A DNA stretch of 64,000 bases from JBEDUK01 sp963781595 (GTDB lineage Bacteria > Actinomycetota > UBA4738), in contig CAWAGG010000001.1 of the NCBI GenBank assembly GCA_963781595.1, positions 957,145 through 1,021,144 on the forward strand. The letters are read 5' to 3'. Below the pieces are notes generated by a model. That model was not told where the DNA came from. It searched no databases and saw only the letters and a list, made by a program, of their open reading frames with translations. Positions 16,965-25,970 of this stretch are shown piece after piece. The first letter of the stretch is position 1. Each line of letters opens with the position of its first letter. A program made the position numbers and the translations under genes.

Positions 16965-18200
16965 ATGCGTGAGCTCTCGAAGATCGGAGCACGATCCCAT
17001 CGGCTCGTCCTGGCGCTGGGGGTCAGTCTGCTGCTGCTCGCGGGAGGCTGCAGCCGCCAGCAGGGACCGTCGGCCGGAGCCACCGGCGGCGGATCGACGA
17101 CCCCGGTGACCGGCGCGTCGGTCACGCCGACGCCGTCGCCGATCGCGACACCGACCGAGAAGCCGCACCCGGCCGGGAGCTGGGAGCTCCTGCCCGCCGC
17201 GCCGATCGTCGCGCCCGAGACGCTCGCCGGGGTATGGGACGGCTCGCAGCTGCTGATCGTCGGCCGCGTCACGATCCACCGGCCCCCGTACGCCAAGGTC
17301 GTGGCCGCCGCCTACGACCCCGCCACCCGCACGTGGCGCAAGCTCACCGGCGCGCCGCGCCTGGGGGGCAACTTCGAGGGCGGCGACCGCGCGGTCTGGA
17401 CCGGCTCGGAGATGCTGCTGTGGGGCCTCACGAACACGGCGTACGACCCAGCGACGAACACCTGGCGGAGGCTGCCCGACCCCCCGACGGGATGGGGTGG
17501 TCCGTCGGTCGCGGTGTGGACCGGTCACCAGATGATCGGGTGGGGCGGCGGTTGCTGCGGTGACGCCTACGGGGACGGCGCCGCCTATTCACCGGCGACG
17601 AACACCTGGAAGATGCTCCCGAAATCCCCGCTCAGCCCACGGCACGCTCAGGGCGCGTGGACGGGGAAGGAGCTGATCCTCGCCGGTGGCGAGGGACCGG
17701 AGGGCAAGGGCGTCTTCGCCGACGCCGCAGCGTACGACCCGGCGACGCACACCTGGCGGAAGCTGCCGGCGATGCCGGTCGCGAGGGCCGGCGCGACCGC
17801 GGTCTGGGATGGCCACGAGGTCCTGATCGTCGGCGGAACCCGGAAGTACGGGTCCGGCGAGTTCCTCGCGCGCGGTGTCGCGTACGACCCCTCGACGAAC
17901 CGGTGGCGATGGCTGCCACCCATGACGTACCCGCGCTCCGGGCACGTGGCGGCGTGGACCGGTGACCGCCTGCTGGTTTGGGGCGGCTACACGATGCACG
18001 ACGGCATCAGCGGCTACCCGCCGAATGGCGAGGCCTACGACCCGGCCACGGACACGTGGTCGGCGCTGCCGAAGGCGCCGCTTCGCCACCGGAGTTCAGC
18101 GGTGGGCGTGTGGACCGGTTCGGCGATGATCGTGTGGGGCGGCCAGAACGAGCAGGGAGCGCTGGCGAGCGGCGCAGCGTACACGCCCGGCCGCTCGTAG
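16965..18200 (+). CDS. Secreted kelch-repeat lipoprotein
   Basis: 411 residues. The signal peptide LVLALGVSLLLLAGGC ends in a lipobox (LAGGC), so the mature protein should be a lipid-anchored surface protein. A Ser/Thr/Pro-rich linker follows. Then come about six kelch units with the pattern YDPAT-x-TW...LP...R...AVW-x-G-x-x-(L/M)-(L/I)-x-x-GG, one beta-propeller. There is an exceptionally complete ribosome site, AAGGAGGTGA, at 16950-16959. Kelch propellers bind proteins or glycans; nothing catalytic is visible. The 231-bp gap upstream, shared with the divergent SDR gene, should hold both promoters; no clear -35/-10 was seen. Confidence 0.88.
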   Translation: MRELSKIGARSHRLVLALGVSLLLLAGGCSRQQGPSAGATGGGSTTPVTGASVTPTPSPIATPTEKPHPAGSWELLPAAPIVAPETLAGVWDGSQLLIVGRVTIHRPPYAKVVAAAYDPATRTWRKLTGAPRLGGNFEGGDRAVWTGSEMLLWGLTNTAYDPATNTWRRLPDPPTGWGGPSVAVWTGHQMIGWGGGCCGDAYGDGAAYSPATNTWKMLPKSPLSPRHAQGAWTGKELILAGGEGPEGKGVFADAAAYDPATHTWRKLPAMPVARAGATAVWDGHEVLIVGGTRKYGSGEFLARGVAYDPSTNRWRWLPPMTYPRSGHVAAWTGDRLLVWGGYTMHDGISGYPPNGEAYDPATDTWSALPKAPLRHRSSAVGVWTGSAMIVWGGQNEQGALASGAAYTPGRS

Positions 18201-18221
18201 CGGCGGAACGGGGCTGCAGCG

Positions 18222-20201
18222 TCAGGCTCCGTCAGGTTCCCCGATGACCGCCAAGACCTCATCGGCGTAGCGTTCGAGCTTCGTCGGGCCGACCCCGTCG
18301 ATCGCGGCCAGGTCGGCCCAGTCGCGCGGGCGCCGCCGCGCGATCTCCACGAGGGTTCGGTCGTGGAAGACGACGTACGGCGGAACCGCGTCCGCCCGCG
18401 CGCGCTGCACCCGCCACGCGCGGAGGGCCTGGAATGCCCGGTCGTCGTCGGGCTCGAGGTCGCGTGCCGCCGCGTCCCGGCCGCCCCCCGATGTGCGTGA
18501 CGCCGGCCGCGCCGGCGCCGGTCCGGATGTCGGCGACGCGGTTCCACCCCGAAGCTCCGCGAGGAACAGGCTGGGCTTGGTTCGACCCCCGACGCTCCAT
18601 GTGATGCTCAGGTGGCGCCGGGCGCGCGTGATCCCCACGTAGAGCAGCCGCCGCTCCTCCTCGACCGCGTCATCCGTCTTCGAGCGCCTGAACGGCATCT
18701 CGCCATCCTCGAGGTGCGGGAGGAACACCGCGTCGAACTCCAACCCCTTCGCGCGGTGATAGGTCAGGAGGTTCACGCCGCGGCCCTCGCTCTCGGCGCC
18801 GAACCGCGCGCGAAGGTCCTCGACGAACTCCCCCACGTTACGTTCCGCGTCCGCGGCTTCGAACTCGTCAGCCATCCTTACCAATCGCGCGAGGTCGGCC
18901 TGCCGGACGGTCTCCTGCTCGCCCAGGCCCTCGGCTGCATCGGACCCGGCGGGCAGGAGCCCCTCGGAACGGGCCGCGTGAGCGACCAGCTGCGCGACCC
19001 CGACGGCGCCGGGATCGCGGAGCCGTCGCAGGATGGAGCGCGCCGCGGGCCGGAACAGGAACGCGCCGCCGCGGACCTGGAACGGGATGCCCGCGTGCGA
19101 CAGGGCCTCCTCGAAGTCCTCGGACCGCGAGTTCACCCGGTACAGGATGGCCATCTCCTCGAAGGCGACGCCGTCCGCGCGATGCAGCTCGCGGATCCCC
19201 GCGACGATGTGATCCGTCTCCGCATCCGGGTCGGCGAACCCCCGGAGCTCGGGCACGGGGCCCGCCGGGCGCGTCGCGCGGAGCACCTTCCCGACGCCGC
19301 CCAGTCGAGGCACGAGGCGGTTCGCCACGTCCAGCACCTGCGGCGTCGACCGATGGTTCTCCTCCAGCCGGACGACCGTCGCCTCCGGGTACCGCGTCGG
19401 CATCGCCAGCAGGTACTCGGGCGTGGCCCCGGTGAACCCGTAGATCGACTGGTAGTCGTCGCCGACCACGCAGAGCTCTTCGCGACCGCCGAGCCAGCGT
19501 TCCAACAGCGTCTGCTGCAGGAGGTTCGCGTCCTGGTACTCGTCGACCGTGAACGCGTGCGTGCGTTCGCGGAACCGCTCCGCCGCGCCGACGTCGTCGT
19601 CGAACAACCGGATCGCGAGCTCGAGCAGGTCCTCGAAGTCGAACATCCCACGCCGTTCCTTGCCCTGCTCGTACTGCCGGTAGACGCGGGCCATGAGGTC
19701 GGCCGGGATCGGCGGCTCGTGTTCGCCGAGGGCGGCTTCGTAGCGGGCCGGTGTGATGCGGCGGTTCTTCGCCCACTCGACCTCGGTCGCGAGGTCGCCG
19801 GCGGGCCGGAATCGGTAGGGCCGCGGCAGCCCGTTGCCGATCTGGCGGAGCGCCACGGCCTTCGACGCGAGGACCTGGTCGGGCGCCGCGCCCGCGCGCG
19901 AGAGCTGGGAGAGCGCGGCGGAGTGGAACGTCCGCGCTTCGACACCATCTACGCCGAGCGCCGCGAGGCGCCGGCGCATCTCGCCGGCGGCCTTGTCGGT
20001 GAACGTGACCGCCAGGATCCGGTTCGGCGCGAACGCGCCCGTCGCGACCTGGTTCGCGATCCGCCGCGTGATCGTGGTGGTCTTGCCCGTGCCGGCGCCG
20101 GCGACGATGCAGACGGGGCCTCGCACCGCGTCGACGGCTCGGCGCTGCTCCTCGTTCAGGCCGTCGACGATCGCGTCGAGGCTCGTCGTTCCCGTGGGCA
20201 C
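18222..20201 (-). CDS. uvrD2: UvrD2-like SF1 DNA helicase with HRDC domain
   Basis: 659 residues. Walker A is AGAGTGKTTTITRRI, motif II is VDEYQDANLLQQ, motif IV-VI elements are present (HRSTPQVLDVANRL, LTYHRAKGLEFDAVFLPHLEDGEMPF, RLLYVGITRARRHLSI). The last 75 residues form an HRDC domain (LRAWRVQRARADAVPPYVVF, IDGVGPTKLERYADEVL). The helicase-plus-HRDC plan is that of actinobacterial UvrD2, a 3'-5' ATP-dependent unwinding enzyme in repair. Starts at GTG 20201. Convergent with the kelch gene, 21-bp gap. Confidence 0.92.
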   Translation of the reverse strand: MPTGTTSLDAIVDGLNEEQRRAVDAVRGPVCIVAGAGTGKTTTITRRIANQVATGAFAPNRILAVTFTDKAAGEMRRRLAALGVDGVEARTFHSAALSQLSRAGAAPDQVLASKAVALRQIGNGLPRPYRFRPAGDLATEVEWAKNRRITPARYEAALGEHEPPIPADLMARVYRQYEQGKERRGMFDFEDLLELAIRLFDDDVGAAERFRERTHAFTVDEYQDANLLQQTLLERWLGGREELCVVGDDYQSIYGFTGATPEYLLAMPTRYPEATVVRLEENHRSTPQVLDVANRLVPRLGGVGKVLRATRPAGPVPELRGFADPDAETDHIVAGIRELHRADGVAFEEMAILYRVNSRSEDFEEALSHAGIPFQVRGGAFLFRPAARSILRRLRDPGAVGVAQLVAHAARSEGLLPAGSDAAEGLGEQETVRQADLARLVRMADEFEAADAERNVGEFVEDLRARFGAESEGRGVNLLTYHRAKGLEFDAVFLPHLEDGEMPFRRSKTDDAVEEERRLLYVGITRARRHLSITWSVGGRTKPSLFLAELRGGTASPTSGPAPARPASRTSGGGRDAAARDLEPDDDRAFQALRAWRVQRARADAVPPYVVFHDRTLVEIARRRPRDWADLAAIDGVGPTKLERYADEVLAVIGEPDGA

Positions 20202-20294
20202 ACGCCGACCTTACCCCGCGCCGACGACGCGGCCGGGAACACCGCGTTCGCGAACGCAGGACGAACGAGGCCAGATCGGCGCCCGAGCCAGGGT

Positions 20295-21092
20295 TCACGA
20301 CGGTGGGGTCACGAAGAGCATCGCCGGCCGCTTCGGATCGACCCCGTCGCCCGAGGACCCGCCGCGCGTCCGGCGGGCCACGTACGGCAGCAGGTACCGG
20401 CGCCCCCAGGACAGCTCCCGCGCGACGGCCGCCACGACCGACCCGCGGCCCCGACCGCCGGGCCCGCCAGCGCTCGGGCCGTTCTGCGCCGCCGCGTCCA
20501 GGGGCAGCCCGACGGCACGCGCCACCGCGACCGCCAGTCGCTCGTGGCCGGTGGGGTTCGCGTGGATGCGGTCCTCACACCAGAGGGCTGGGTCCGTGGC
20601 GCCGGGTTCGGCTTCCAGGTCAACCAGGATCGAACCCGTCCGGCTCGCGGCCGCCCGGAGCGCCGCGTTCAGCCTGCGGAACCGGTGGCGCAGCGGCCTC
20701 GCCCAGGGGTTGATCGCCGTGGCATCGGGCAGGGTGAACGTCACGACCGTGGCACCGGCGGTGCGGAGCTCGTGGAGCGTCGCCTCGACCTCGCCGTCGA
20801 CGGCTCGAGCATCGAACGACGGCCGGAGCAGATCGTTCATGCCGACGAGGACGCTGGCGAGGTCCGGTTGCAGCGCGAGCGCCGCGGGCAGCTGCTCGGC
20901 CCGGACCTGGCCGGACAGGCGGCCCCGGACCGCGAGGTTCGCGTAGCGGACCTGGCGGCCGTCTGGCGCCGCGGCGGCGGCCAGACGCTCGGCGAACCGG
21001 TCGGCCCATCCGCGGTAACCGTCCCCGCCATCGGGGTCGTAGAGCCCCTCGGTCGTGCTGTCGCCGATCGCGACGAACCGCTCCCATGCCAT
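20295..21092 (-). CDS. SGNH/GDSL hydrolase
   Basis: 265 residues from the ATG at 21092 (MAWERFVAIGDSTTEGL). The SGNH blocks are visible: the nucleophile GDSTTEG, the glycine block NLAVRGRLSGQV, the GMNDLL asparagine block and the DRIHANPTGHE Asp/His pair. There is no signal peptide, so it is a cytoplasmic esterase or lipase. The C-terminal tail is Gly/Arg-rich and ends with a basic patch. Upstream of the start the frame stays open but has no family similarity. Substrate unknown. Confidence 0.9.
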   Translation of the reverse strand: MAWERFVAIGDSTTEGLYDPDGGDGYRGWADRFAERLAAAAAPDGRQVRYANLAVRGRLSGQVRAEQLPAALALQPDLASVLVGMNDLLRPSFDARAVDGEVEATLHELRTAGATVVTFTLPDATAINPWARPLRHRFRRLNAALRAAASRTGSILVDLEAEPGATDPALWCEDRIHANPTGHERLAVAVARAVGLPLDAAAQNGPSAGGPGGRGRGSVVAAVARELSWGRRYLLPYVARRTRGGSSGDGVDPKRPAMLFVTPPS

Positions 21093-21199
21093 GGCGTCGA
21101 ACCCTATCGGCCCGGTAGCCCCGTGCGGTTCCCCGCGCGGCTCGCCGACCGCGCATCGCGTTCCGGGCATTCCACGACGCGCACGAGCGCGATGGGTCG

Positions 21200-22180
21200 G
21201 TGGCGGTCATGGTGGACGAGGGTCCCGACCTGCCCGATCCGCTCGACGAGCCGTGGAGCCTCTGGGTGGAGCGACCCGCGCGATCGCGGAGCGACGCGGT
21301 GTCGCACGGAAGGCGGTACCGGGACGTGGTCGACGGCCGGAGGAGATGGTGGTGGACCGAAGAGGACGGCGACCACGTCGAGGAGGACCACGACCGTGGC
21401 CTCGACTTCGGTCCCGCGGAGCCACTGCTCGTGCCCTACGCGTTGCTGGCCGACTTCGCGCTCCAGATCGAGGGGCGGACGACGGTCGCCGGTCGCGATG
21501 CGATCACGATCCGGGCACGTCCCGCGCCGTCGAGCGAGGACGCGGTCCATCGCGGGTTGAGCCTTGGCGCGGGTGCCGACGAGTACGTCGTGGCGATCGA
21601 CGCCGAACGCGGCGCGCTCCTGCGCGTCGAAGCCCGGCTCGGAGGCGAACCCTTCTCGATCCTGGAGGTCAACGAGGTCGCGTTCGACGGGCCGATCGAT
21701 CCGGACGTGTTCGCGATCTCGCCGACCGATCCCCTGGAGCCGGAGGCCCCCTGGCAGCACGACCTCACCCTGTCCCAGCTGGCGGAGGCCGTGCCGTCCA
21801 CGCTCCTCGTCCCCGAACGCCTCCCCGACGGATGGATCGTGGAGGTCCACGCGATGCTCGAGCCCGCGTCCGGGCGCGGGGGCAGGCCCCTCCAGGCCAG
21901 CATCACGTACATGTACCCGGACGACCGGATGGTCGGCCTGCAGGAGTCCGCCGAGCCCCTCCCGCCGATCGCCGGTCAGGAGCGACGCGTCGAGGACGGC
22001 CTCGAGATCCACGAGGAGACGCGGGTCCGTCCTCCGGTCCGGACCGCGTGGACCGAACTGCTCGGCACGCACGTCCAGCTCTGGGCGAGCGGGGTCGAGA
22101 TGGACGAGGTGATCCGGATGGCGCGTTCGCTCGTCCCGCTCCCGACCGAGCCGCCAGAGCTGGTTCCGGGCGACGGGTAA
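21200..22180 (+). CDS. Conserved protein, unknown
   Basis: 326 residues. There is no signal peptide, although the middle (IEGRTTVAGRDAITIRARP, DEYVVAIDAERGALLRVEARLGGEPF and ILEVNEVAFDGPIDPDVF) strongly resembles the LolA/RseB-type beta-sheet found in actinobacterial proteins that measure lipoprotein or envelope state. The N-terminal 60 residues are charged with a WWW cluster in a short WRW-like segment. The second half (VPSTLLVPERLPDGWIVEVHAML) looks like a second small domain. Start is 21200 (GTG) or 21209 (ATG). Function unknown; regulatory or binding rather than catalytic. Confidence 0.6.
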   Translation: MAVMVDEGPDLPDPLDEPWSLWVERPARSRSDAVSHGRRYRDVVDGRRRWWWTEEDGDHVEEDHDRGLDFGPAEPLLVPYALLADFALQIEGRTTVAGRDAITIRARPAPSSEDAVHRGLSLGAGADEYVVAIDAERGALLRVEARLGGEPFSILEVNEVAFDGPIDPDVFAISPTDPLEPEAPWQHDLTLSQLAEAVPSTLLVPERLPDGWIVEVHAMLEPASGRGGRPLQASITYMYPDDRMVGLQESAEPLPPIAGQERRVEDGLEIHEETRVRPPVRTAWTELLGTHVQLWASGVEMDEVIRMARSLVPLPTEPPELVPGDG

Positions 22181-22217
22181 CGCTCGCCCGCGGACCCGCG
22201 TTTCCGCGATCGAACGG

Positions 22218-22763
22218 TCAGCCTTCGGCTCGGATCTCCTGGCGGCCGGTCACGTCGATCTCGAACACGGGCGGCGGGTCGGGATGACGCACCACCCGCC
22301 CGAGGAAGATCGGCCATCTCCGTTCCGCGTCGTCGGGGGGGACCTCGACCGGGTCGACCGGCGTGCGCCGTTCGTGGCCGCGCGGGCTCGTGAGGTGGAC
22401 CGCTGGCCGTTCGATCCCACGATCGTCGTTCGGGTCCGAACCTCGCGTCCGGCGGCACACGAGCCACACGTCCGCCGAGGAGGCGCCGGCCTCACGCAGC
22501 GTGTCCTCCCCGATCGACACCGCCTCGCGCAGCACCAACTCGCGACCGAAGCCGTCGACCGCCATCCCCGGGCTCACGAAGAGCGAGCCGTCCTCGTGCT
22601 GGTCGACATCCAGCCCCGTCACGATGCCCCACGCGTCCGACGCGACGTCGTCCCGATGCCGCACGACGATGTCGTACGACTGCTCGTCCCCGAACTCCCG
22701 CGCCGTCAGGAGCCGACCGGAGAAGTACCGGACCCGAACGTCCTCGCCCTCTCCATCGGTCAT
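22218..22763 (-). CDS. Orphan protein related to contractile-injection-system cargo/accessory family
   Basis: 181 residues. The N-terminus VRYFSGRLLTAREFGDEQSYD, followed by WGIVTGLDV and SPGMAVDGFGRELVL, matches a conserved hypothetical family that I associate with extracellular contractile injection loci (the YFSGRLLT...EQ...H...GWGVV.GLEV pattern). Here it is alone: no sheath, tube, spike or AAA+ gene is near. An Arg/Asp/Pro-rich middle suggests disorder. Start at ATG 22763. The association is from memory of the motif; the role is unknown. Confidence 0.5.
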   Translation of the reverse strand: MTDGEGEDVRVRYFSGRLLTAREFGDEQSYDIVVRHRDDVASDAWGIVTGLDVDQHEDGSLFVSPGMAVDGFGRELVLREAVSIGEDTLREAGASSADVWLVCRRTRGSDPNDDRGIERPAVHLTSPRGHERRTPVDPVEVPPDDAERRWPIFLGRVVRHPDPPPVFEIDVTGRQEIRAEG

Positions 22764-22814
22764 CGCCTGCGCCCCTACCGTCGCTCGGCCCGGGTCCGCT
22801 CGGACCCTTCGCGT

Positions 22815-23758
22815 TCAGGAGACATCGATCACGACCTTGCCGCGGGTGTGATGCGCGCCGACGAGCGCGATCGCCTCGCCGGAGTCGGCCAGCGGCATGA
22901 CCGTCAGCTCGGGCGCCAGCAGCGCGCCGTCGACCAGACCGGAGAGCACGGCATCGAGCCGCTCGGTCGTGACCATGCCGTTGACATTGGCGGCCTTCAC
23001 GCCGCGCCTCGCCAGCGCCTCCTCATCGGCGCCTCCCACGACCAAGGCGACGCGACCGCCCGGTCGCAGCTGCTCGCTCAACGCGGTCACCATGTCCCGG
23101 TCGCCGACCATGTCCGCGATCGCGTCGATCCCGTCGGGCGCGGCCGCCCGCAGGGCCTCGGTGAGGTCACCGGCCGTGTAGTCGATCACCTCGACGGCCC
23201 CACGGGCACGGACGTAGTCGAGGTTCGGCCCGCTGCATACGCCGATCACGGAGGCACCGCGCGCCGTGGCCAGCTGGACGAAAAGGCTCCCCACGCCGCC
23301 CGAGGCACCGTAGGCCAGCACGGTCTCCCCGGCCGCCGGCTCGATCGCCTCCAGCAGCGAGAACGCCGTCCCGGTGACGTGTGGGATCGCGGCGGCCAGT
23401 CGATGTTCGATCGACGGTGGCTTCCGCGTCAGTGCCCGGAGCGCGATCGTCGTGAGCTCCGCGAACGTCCCCTCGCCGAAGAACATCTTCGCGAATCCAC
23501 CCACGACCTCGTCGCCGGGGGCGTATCCCTCGACGCCGGGACCGACCGACTCGATCGCGCCCGACGCGTCGATCCCCGGGATCAGCGGGAACCGGTGCTC
23601 CATCATGCCGCTGAGGTACCCGGCCACGCGGCCGCGTCGATCGGGTTCACGCACGCGTTGCGGACCCGGACGAGCACCTGGCCCTCGGCCGGCTCCGGTG
23701 CCGGGAGGTCGCGGACGCCGCCCGTCTCCCCGAAGCCGTCGATCGCGTAGGCGCGCAT
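22815..23758 (-). CDS. NADP-dependent quinone oxidoreductase-like protein, frameshifted
   Basis: Medium-chain dehydrogenase/reductase. The N-terminus MRAYAIDGFGETGG...VLVRVRNACVNPIDAA reads in one frame from an ATG at 23758 (GGAAGGGGGACGAG upstream). The rest, VAGYLSGMMEHRFPLIPGIDASGAI to the end, reads in another frame. The two join near 23630 within GCGGCCGCGTGG, where one base appears to be missing. The body has the nucleotide fold AYGASGGVGSLFVQLA and no structural zinc cysteines, so it is of the zinc-free quinone oxidoreductase type. Either a sequencing slip in a GC run or a recent inactivation; about 315 residues when joined. Confidence 0.75.
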
Positions 23759-23917
23759 CTCGTCCCCCTTCCGTCGGCCGGATCCGTGCAAGCCTAGCCA
23801 TCGCGCGCGATACGCGCGGCCGGATCGTGACGAGCTCCGGTCGCGGGTCCTCCGGACCAGTGGGCGGAAGGGGTAGGCTTCGCTCCAGCCTGAGACGCCG
23901 GTCTGGAAGGGAGCGGG

Positions 23918-24814
23918 ATGGAACTCCGGCAGATGCAGATCCACGGGCACCAGGTCGGCTACCGGGCCGCCGGCTCTGGGCCGGTCATCGTCCTGGTCCA
24001 CGGCATCGCCAGCAGCTCCGGAACGTGGGGCCGCGTGCTCCCGTCGCTGGCCGAGCGCTTCACGGTGGTGGCGCCGGACCTGCTCGGCCACGGCGCGTCG
24101 ACGAAGTCGGCCGGCGACTACTCGCTGGGCGCGCAAGCGAGCCAGGTGCGGGACCTGATGATCGCGCTGGGGCACGAACGCGCGACGATGGTCGGTCATT
24201 CGCTCGGAGGTGGCGTCGCGTTGCAGTTCGCGTACCAGTTCCCGTCGCGGTGCGAGCGCCTGGTGCTGGTCGACAGCGGCGGCCTCGGCCGGGACGTCGC
24301 GCTGCACCTCCGCGCCCTCAGCTTCCCCGGCGTCGAACACCTCCCGCCGCCGCCGTTCGGACATCAGATCCAGGTCGCTGCAGGCGCGCTGCGCGGGTTG
24401 CTCCGCCGCGTCGGCCTGCGTCCGGCGCCTTCGTTCGAGGAGATCTGGACCGCGTACGGCGCGCTGTCGGATCCCGAGTCCTGGCGCGCGTTCGTCCACA
24501 CCCTGCACTCGGTCGTGGACCTCGGCGGCCAGCGGCCCAGCGCGACCGATCGCCTGTACCTGCTGTCGGCGATCCCGACGATGATCGTCTGGGGCGAGCG
24601 GGACCGGCTCATCCCGGTCCGGCACGGCCGGGAGGCGCACGAAGCGATCCCGGGCAGCGTCCTGCACGTGTTCGAGGGCGTCGGGCACTTCCCCCAGCAC
24701 GACGAGCCCGAGCGGTTCGTCCGCGCCGTGCTGGAGTTCATCGACTCGAGCCGGCCAGCATCGCTGTCCGAGACGCACCTCGGGGAGATGCTGAGCGGCG
24801 AGCGCGCGGGGTAG
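23918..24814 (+). CDS. Alpha/beta hydrolase
   Basis: 298 residues. The oxyanion motif VHGIASSSGTW, nucleophile elbow GHSLGGGVA (GxSxG), the acid region MIVWGERDRLIP and the histidine GVGHFPQHDEPERF make a complete catalytic triad. It is of the haloperoxidase/epoxide hydrolase-like group, so esterase, lactonase or hydrolase activity is possible. A Ribosome site (GGAAGGGAG) precedes the ATG. The cap segment includes HLPPPPFGHQIQVAAGAL. Substrate unknown. Confidence 0.9.
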   Translation: MELRQMQIHGHQVGYRAAGSGPVIVLVHGIASSSGTWGRVLPSLAERFTVVAPDLLGHGASTKSAGDYSLGAQASQVRDLMIALGHERATMVGHSLGGGVALQFAYQFPSRCERLVLVDSGGLGRDVALHLRALSFPGVEHLPPPPFGHQIQVAAGALRGLLRRVGLRPAPSFEEIWTAYGALSDPESWRAFVHTLHSVVDLGGQRPSATDRLYLLSAIPTMIVWGERDRLIPVRHGREAHEAIPGSVLHVFEGVGHFPQHDEPERFVRAVLEFIDSSRPASLSETHLGEMLSGERAG

Positions 24815-24882
24815 CAGGCGAGGCGCGTCCCTCCTGGGATACAGTGCGCACGGATGCAGGCCCACGAGGGAAGGGGGCGGCC

Positions 24883-25170
24883 ATGAAGTTCGTGCAGACC
24901 ATCTCGTTCACGACCACCCGCATCGACGAGATCGCCGCGCTGGGCGACGAGTTCGAGCGGGACAACCCGGGAGCCCCGGGCTTCGAGGCCACGCGGATGC
25001 TCAAGGACCGCGACCACGAGAACACCTACATGGTGATCGCCGAGTTCGACTCCTACGAAGTGGCGATGGAGAACTCCGCGCGGCCGGAGACCGACGCGTT
25101 CGCCCGGAAGATGGCCGAGCTGGTCGACGGGCCGGTCACGTTCGGCAACTACGACGTGATGGAGCGCTGA
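24883..25170 (+). CDS. Small ABM-like protein
   Basis: 95 residues from the ATG at 24883, after GAGGGAAGGGGG. The strand-helix-strand pattern (VQTISFTTTRIDEIAAL, YMVIAEFDSYEVAMENS) is that of dimeric alpha/beta barrel proteins, such as antibiotic biosynthesis monooxygenase-like or EthD-like folds. No catalytic residue is obvious. It follows the alpha/beta hydrolase by 68 bp and may belong to the same unit. Function unknown. Confidence 0.6.
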   Translation: MKFVQTISFTTTRIDEIAALGDEFERDNPGAPGFEATRMLKDRDHENTYMVIAEFDSYEVAMENSARPETDAFARKMAELVDGPVTFGNYDVMER

Positions 25171-25230
25171 CGGCGGCGAACCGAACACGACCGTCGACCG
25201 CGGTCGGCGCTGGCCGTCGGGCGTTCAGGC

Positions 25231-25968
25231 TCAGCGCCAGTCGATCGACACCAGCTCGACGGTGCCGGCGATCCCCTTGAGCGTCACGCTGCGCGGTTCG
25301 GAGGCGGCGTAGCGGCTCCCCACCGCCGTATCCACGCTGGCCAGGATCTCGCCGGCGCCGGCCAGGGCGGAGATCCTCGCCGCCTCGTGCACGCCTTTCC
25401 CGCTGAAGTTCTGGGCGACCTGCGTCGCCTGCGACGCGTGCACCCCGATCCTCACCTGCGGCGCGAACCCGCTCGACTGCCGGTGTTCGGCCAGCCGCCG
25501 CTGGATCGCCACCGCGCACGCGAGCGCGGCTTCGGGTGAATCGAACCCGACGAAGAACCCGTCGCCCGTCGCGGTGATCTCCTCGCCCTGATGGGCGGCG
25601 AACAAACCCCGGAGCGTCTCGTCGTGCCAGCGGAGCAGGATCTCCCACGAGTCGTCCCCCAGCGCCTCGACGAGCTGGGTCGACCCGACCATGTCGGTGA
25701 ACATGAACGTCTTCATCACGCGACGCGGCCGTCCCGCCCCGGCCGTGCGGAGCTGCCACGGCAGCAGCTCCTCGACCTCCTCGATCACGATCGCCATCGT
25801 GGGGCACGCGAGCGCGGCCTCCCGGAGGAGTTCGTCCTCGACGCTCTGTGGGTCGACGACGTCGGCCTTCAGGAAGTCACCCTCGTGCCAGTCGAACGCG
25901 GTCGGCGCGATCGTGACGCAGTTCCCCGCGCCGATGCAGCGCTGGCGGTCCACACGCGCTCGCAGCAC
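25231..25968 (-). CDS. 3Fe-4S-type ferredoxin fused to class III adenylate/guanylate cyclase
   Basis: 245 residues from a GTG at 25968, two bases after the stop of the LuxR-type regulator, so the two are coupled. Residues 1-65 are a small ferredoxin with cysteines C11, C17 and C55 (CIGAGNC and ALACPTMAI); the fourth cluster position is Ala14, as in 3Fe-4S ferredoxins. Residues about 84-245 are a class III nucleotide cyclase with both metal aspartates (FTDMVGST D92; TATGDGFF D136). A ferredoxin feeding redox state into a cyclase is an unusual combination. Inference: redox-controlled cAMP or cGMP output. A separate cyclase start at Met85 is possible. Confidence 0.85.
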   Translation of the reverse strand: MLRARVDRQRCIGAGNCVTIAPTAFDWHEGDFLKADVVDPQSVEDELLREAALACPTMAIVIEEVEELLPWQLRTAGAGRPRRVMKTFMFTDMVGSTQLVEALGDDSWEILLRWHDETLRGLFAAHQGEEITATGDGFFVGFDSPEAALACAVAIQRRLAEHRQSSGFAPQVRIGVHASQATQVAQNFSGKGVHEAARISALAGAGEILASVDTAVGSRYAASEPRSVTLKGIAGTVELVSIDWR

Positions 25969-25970
25969 GG

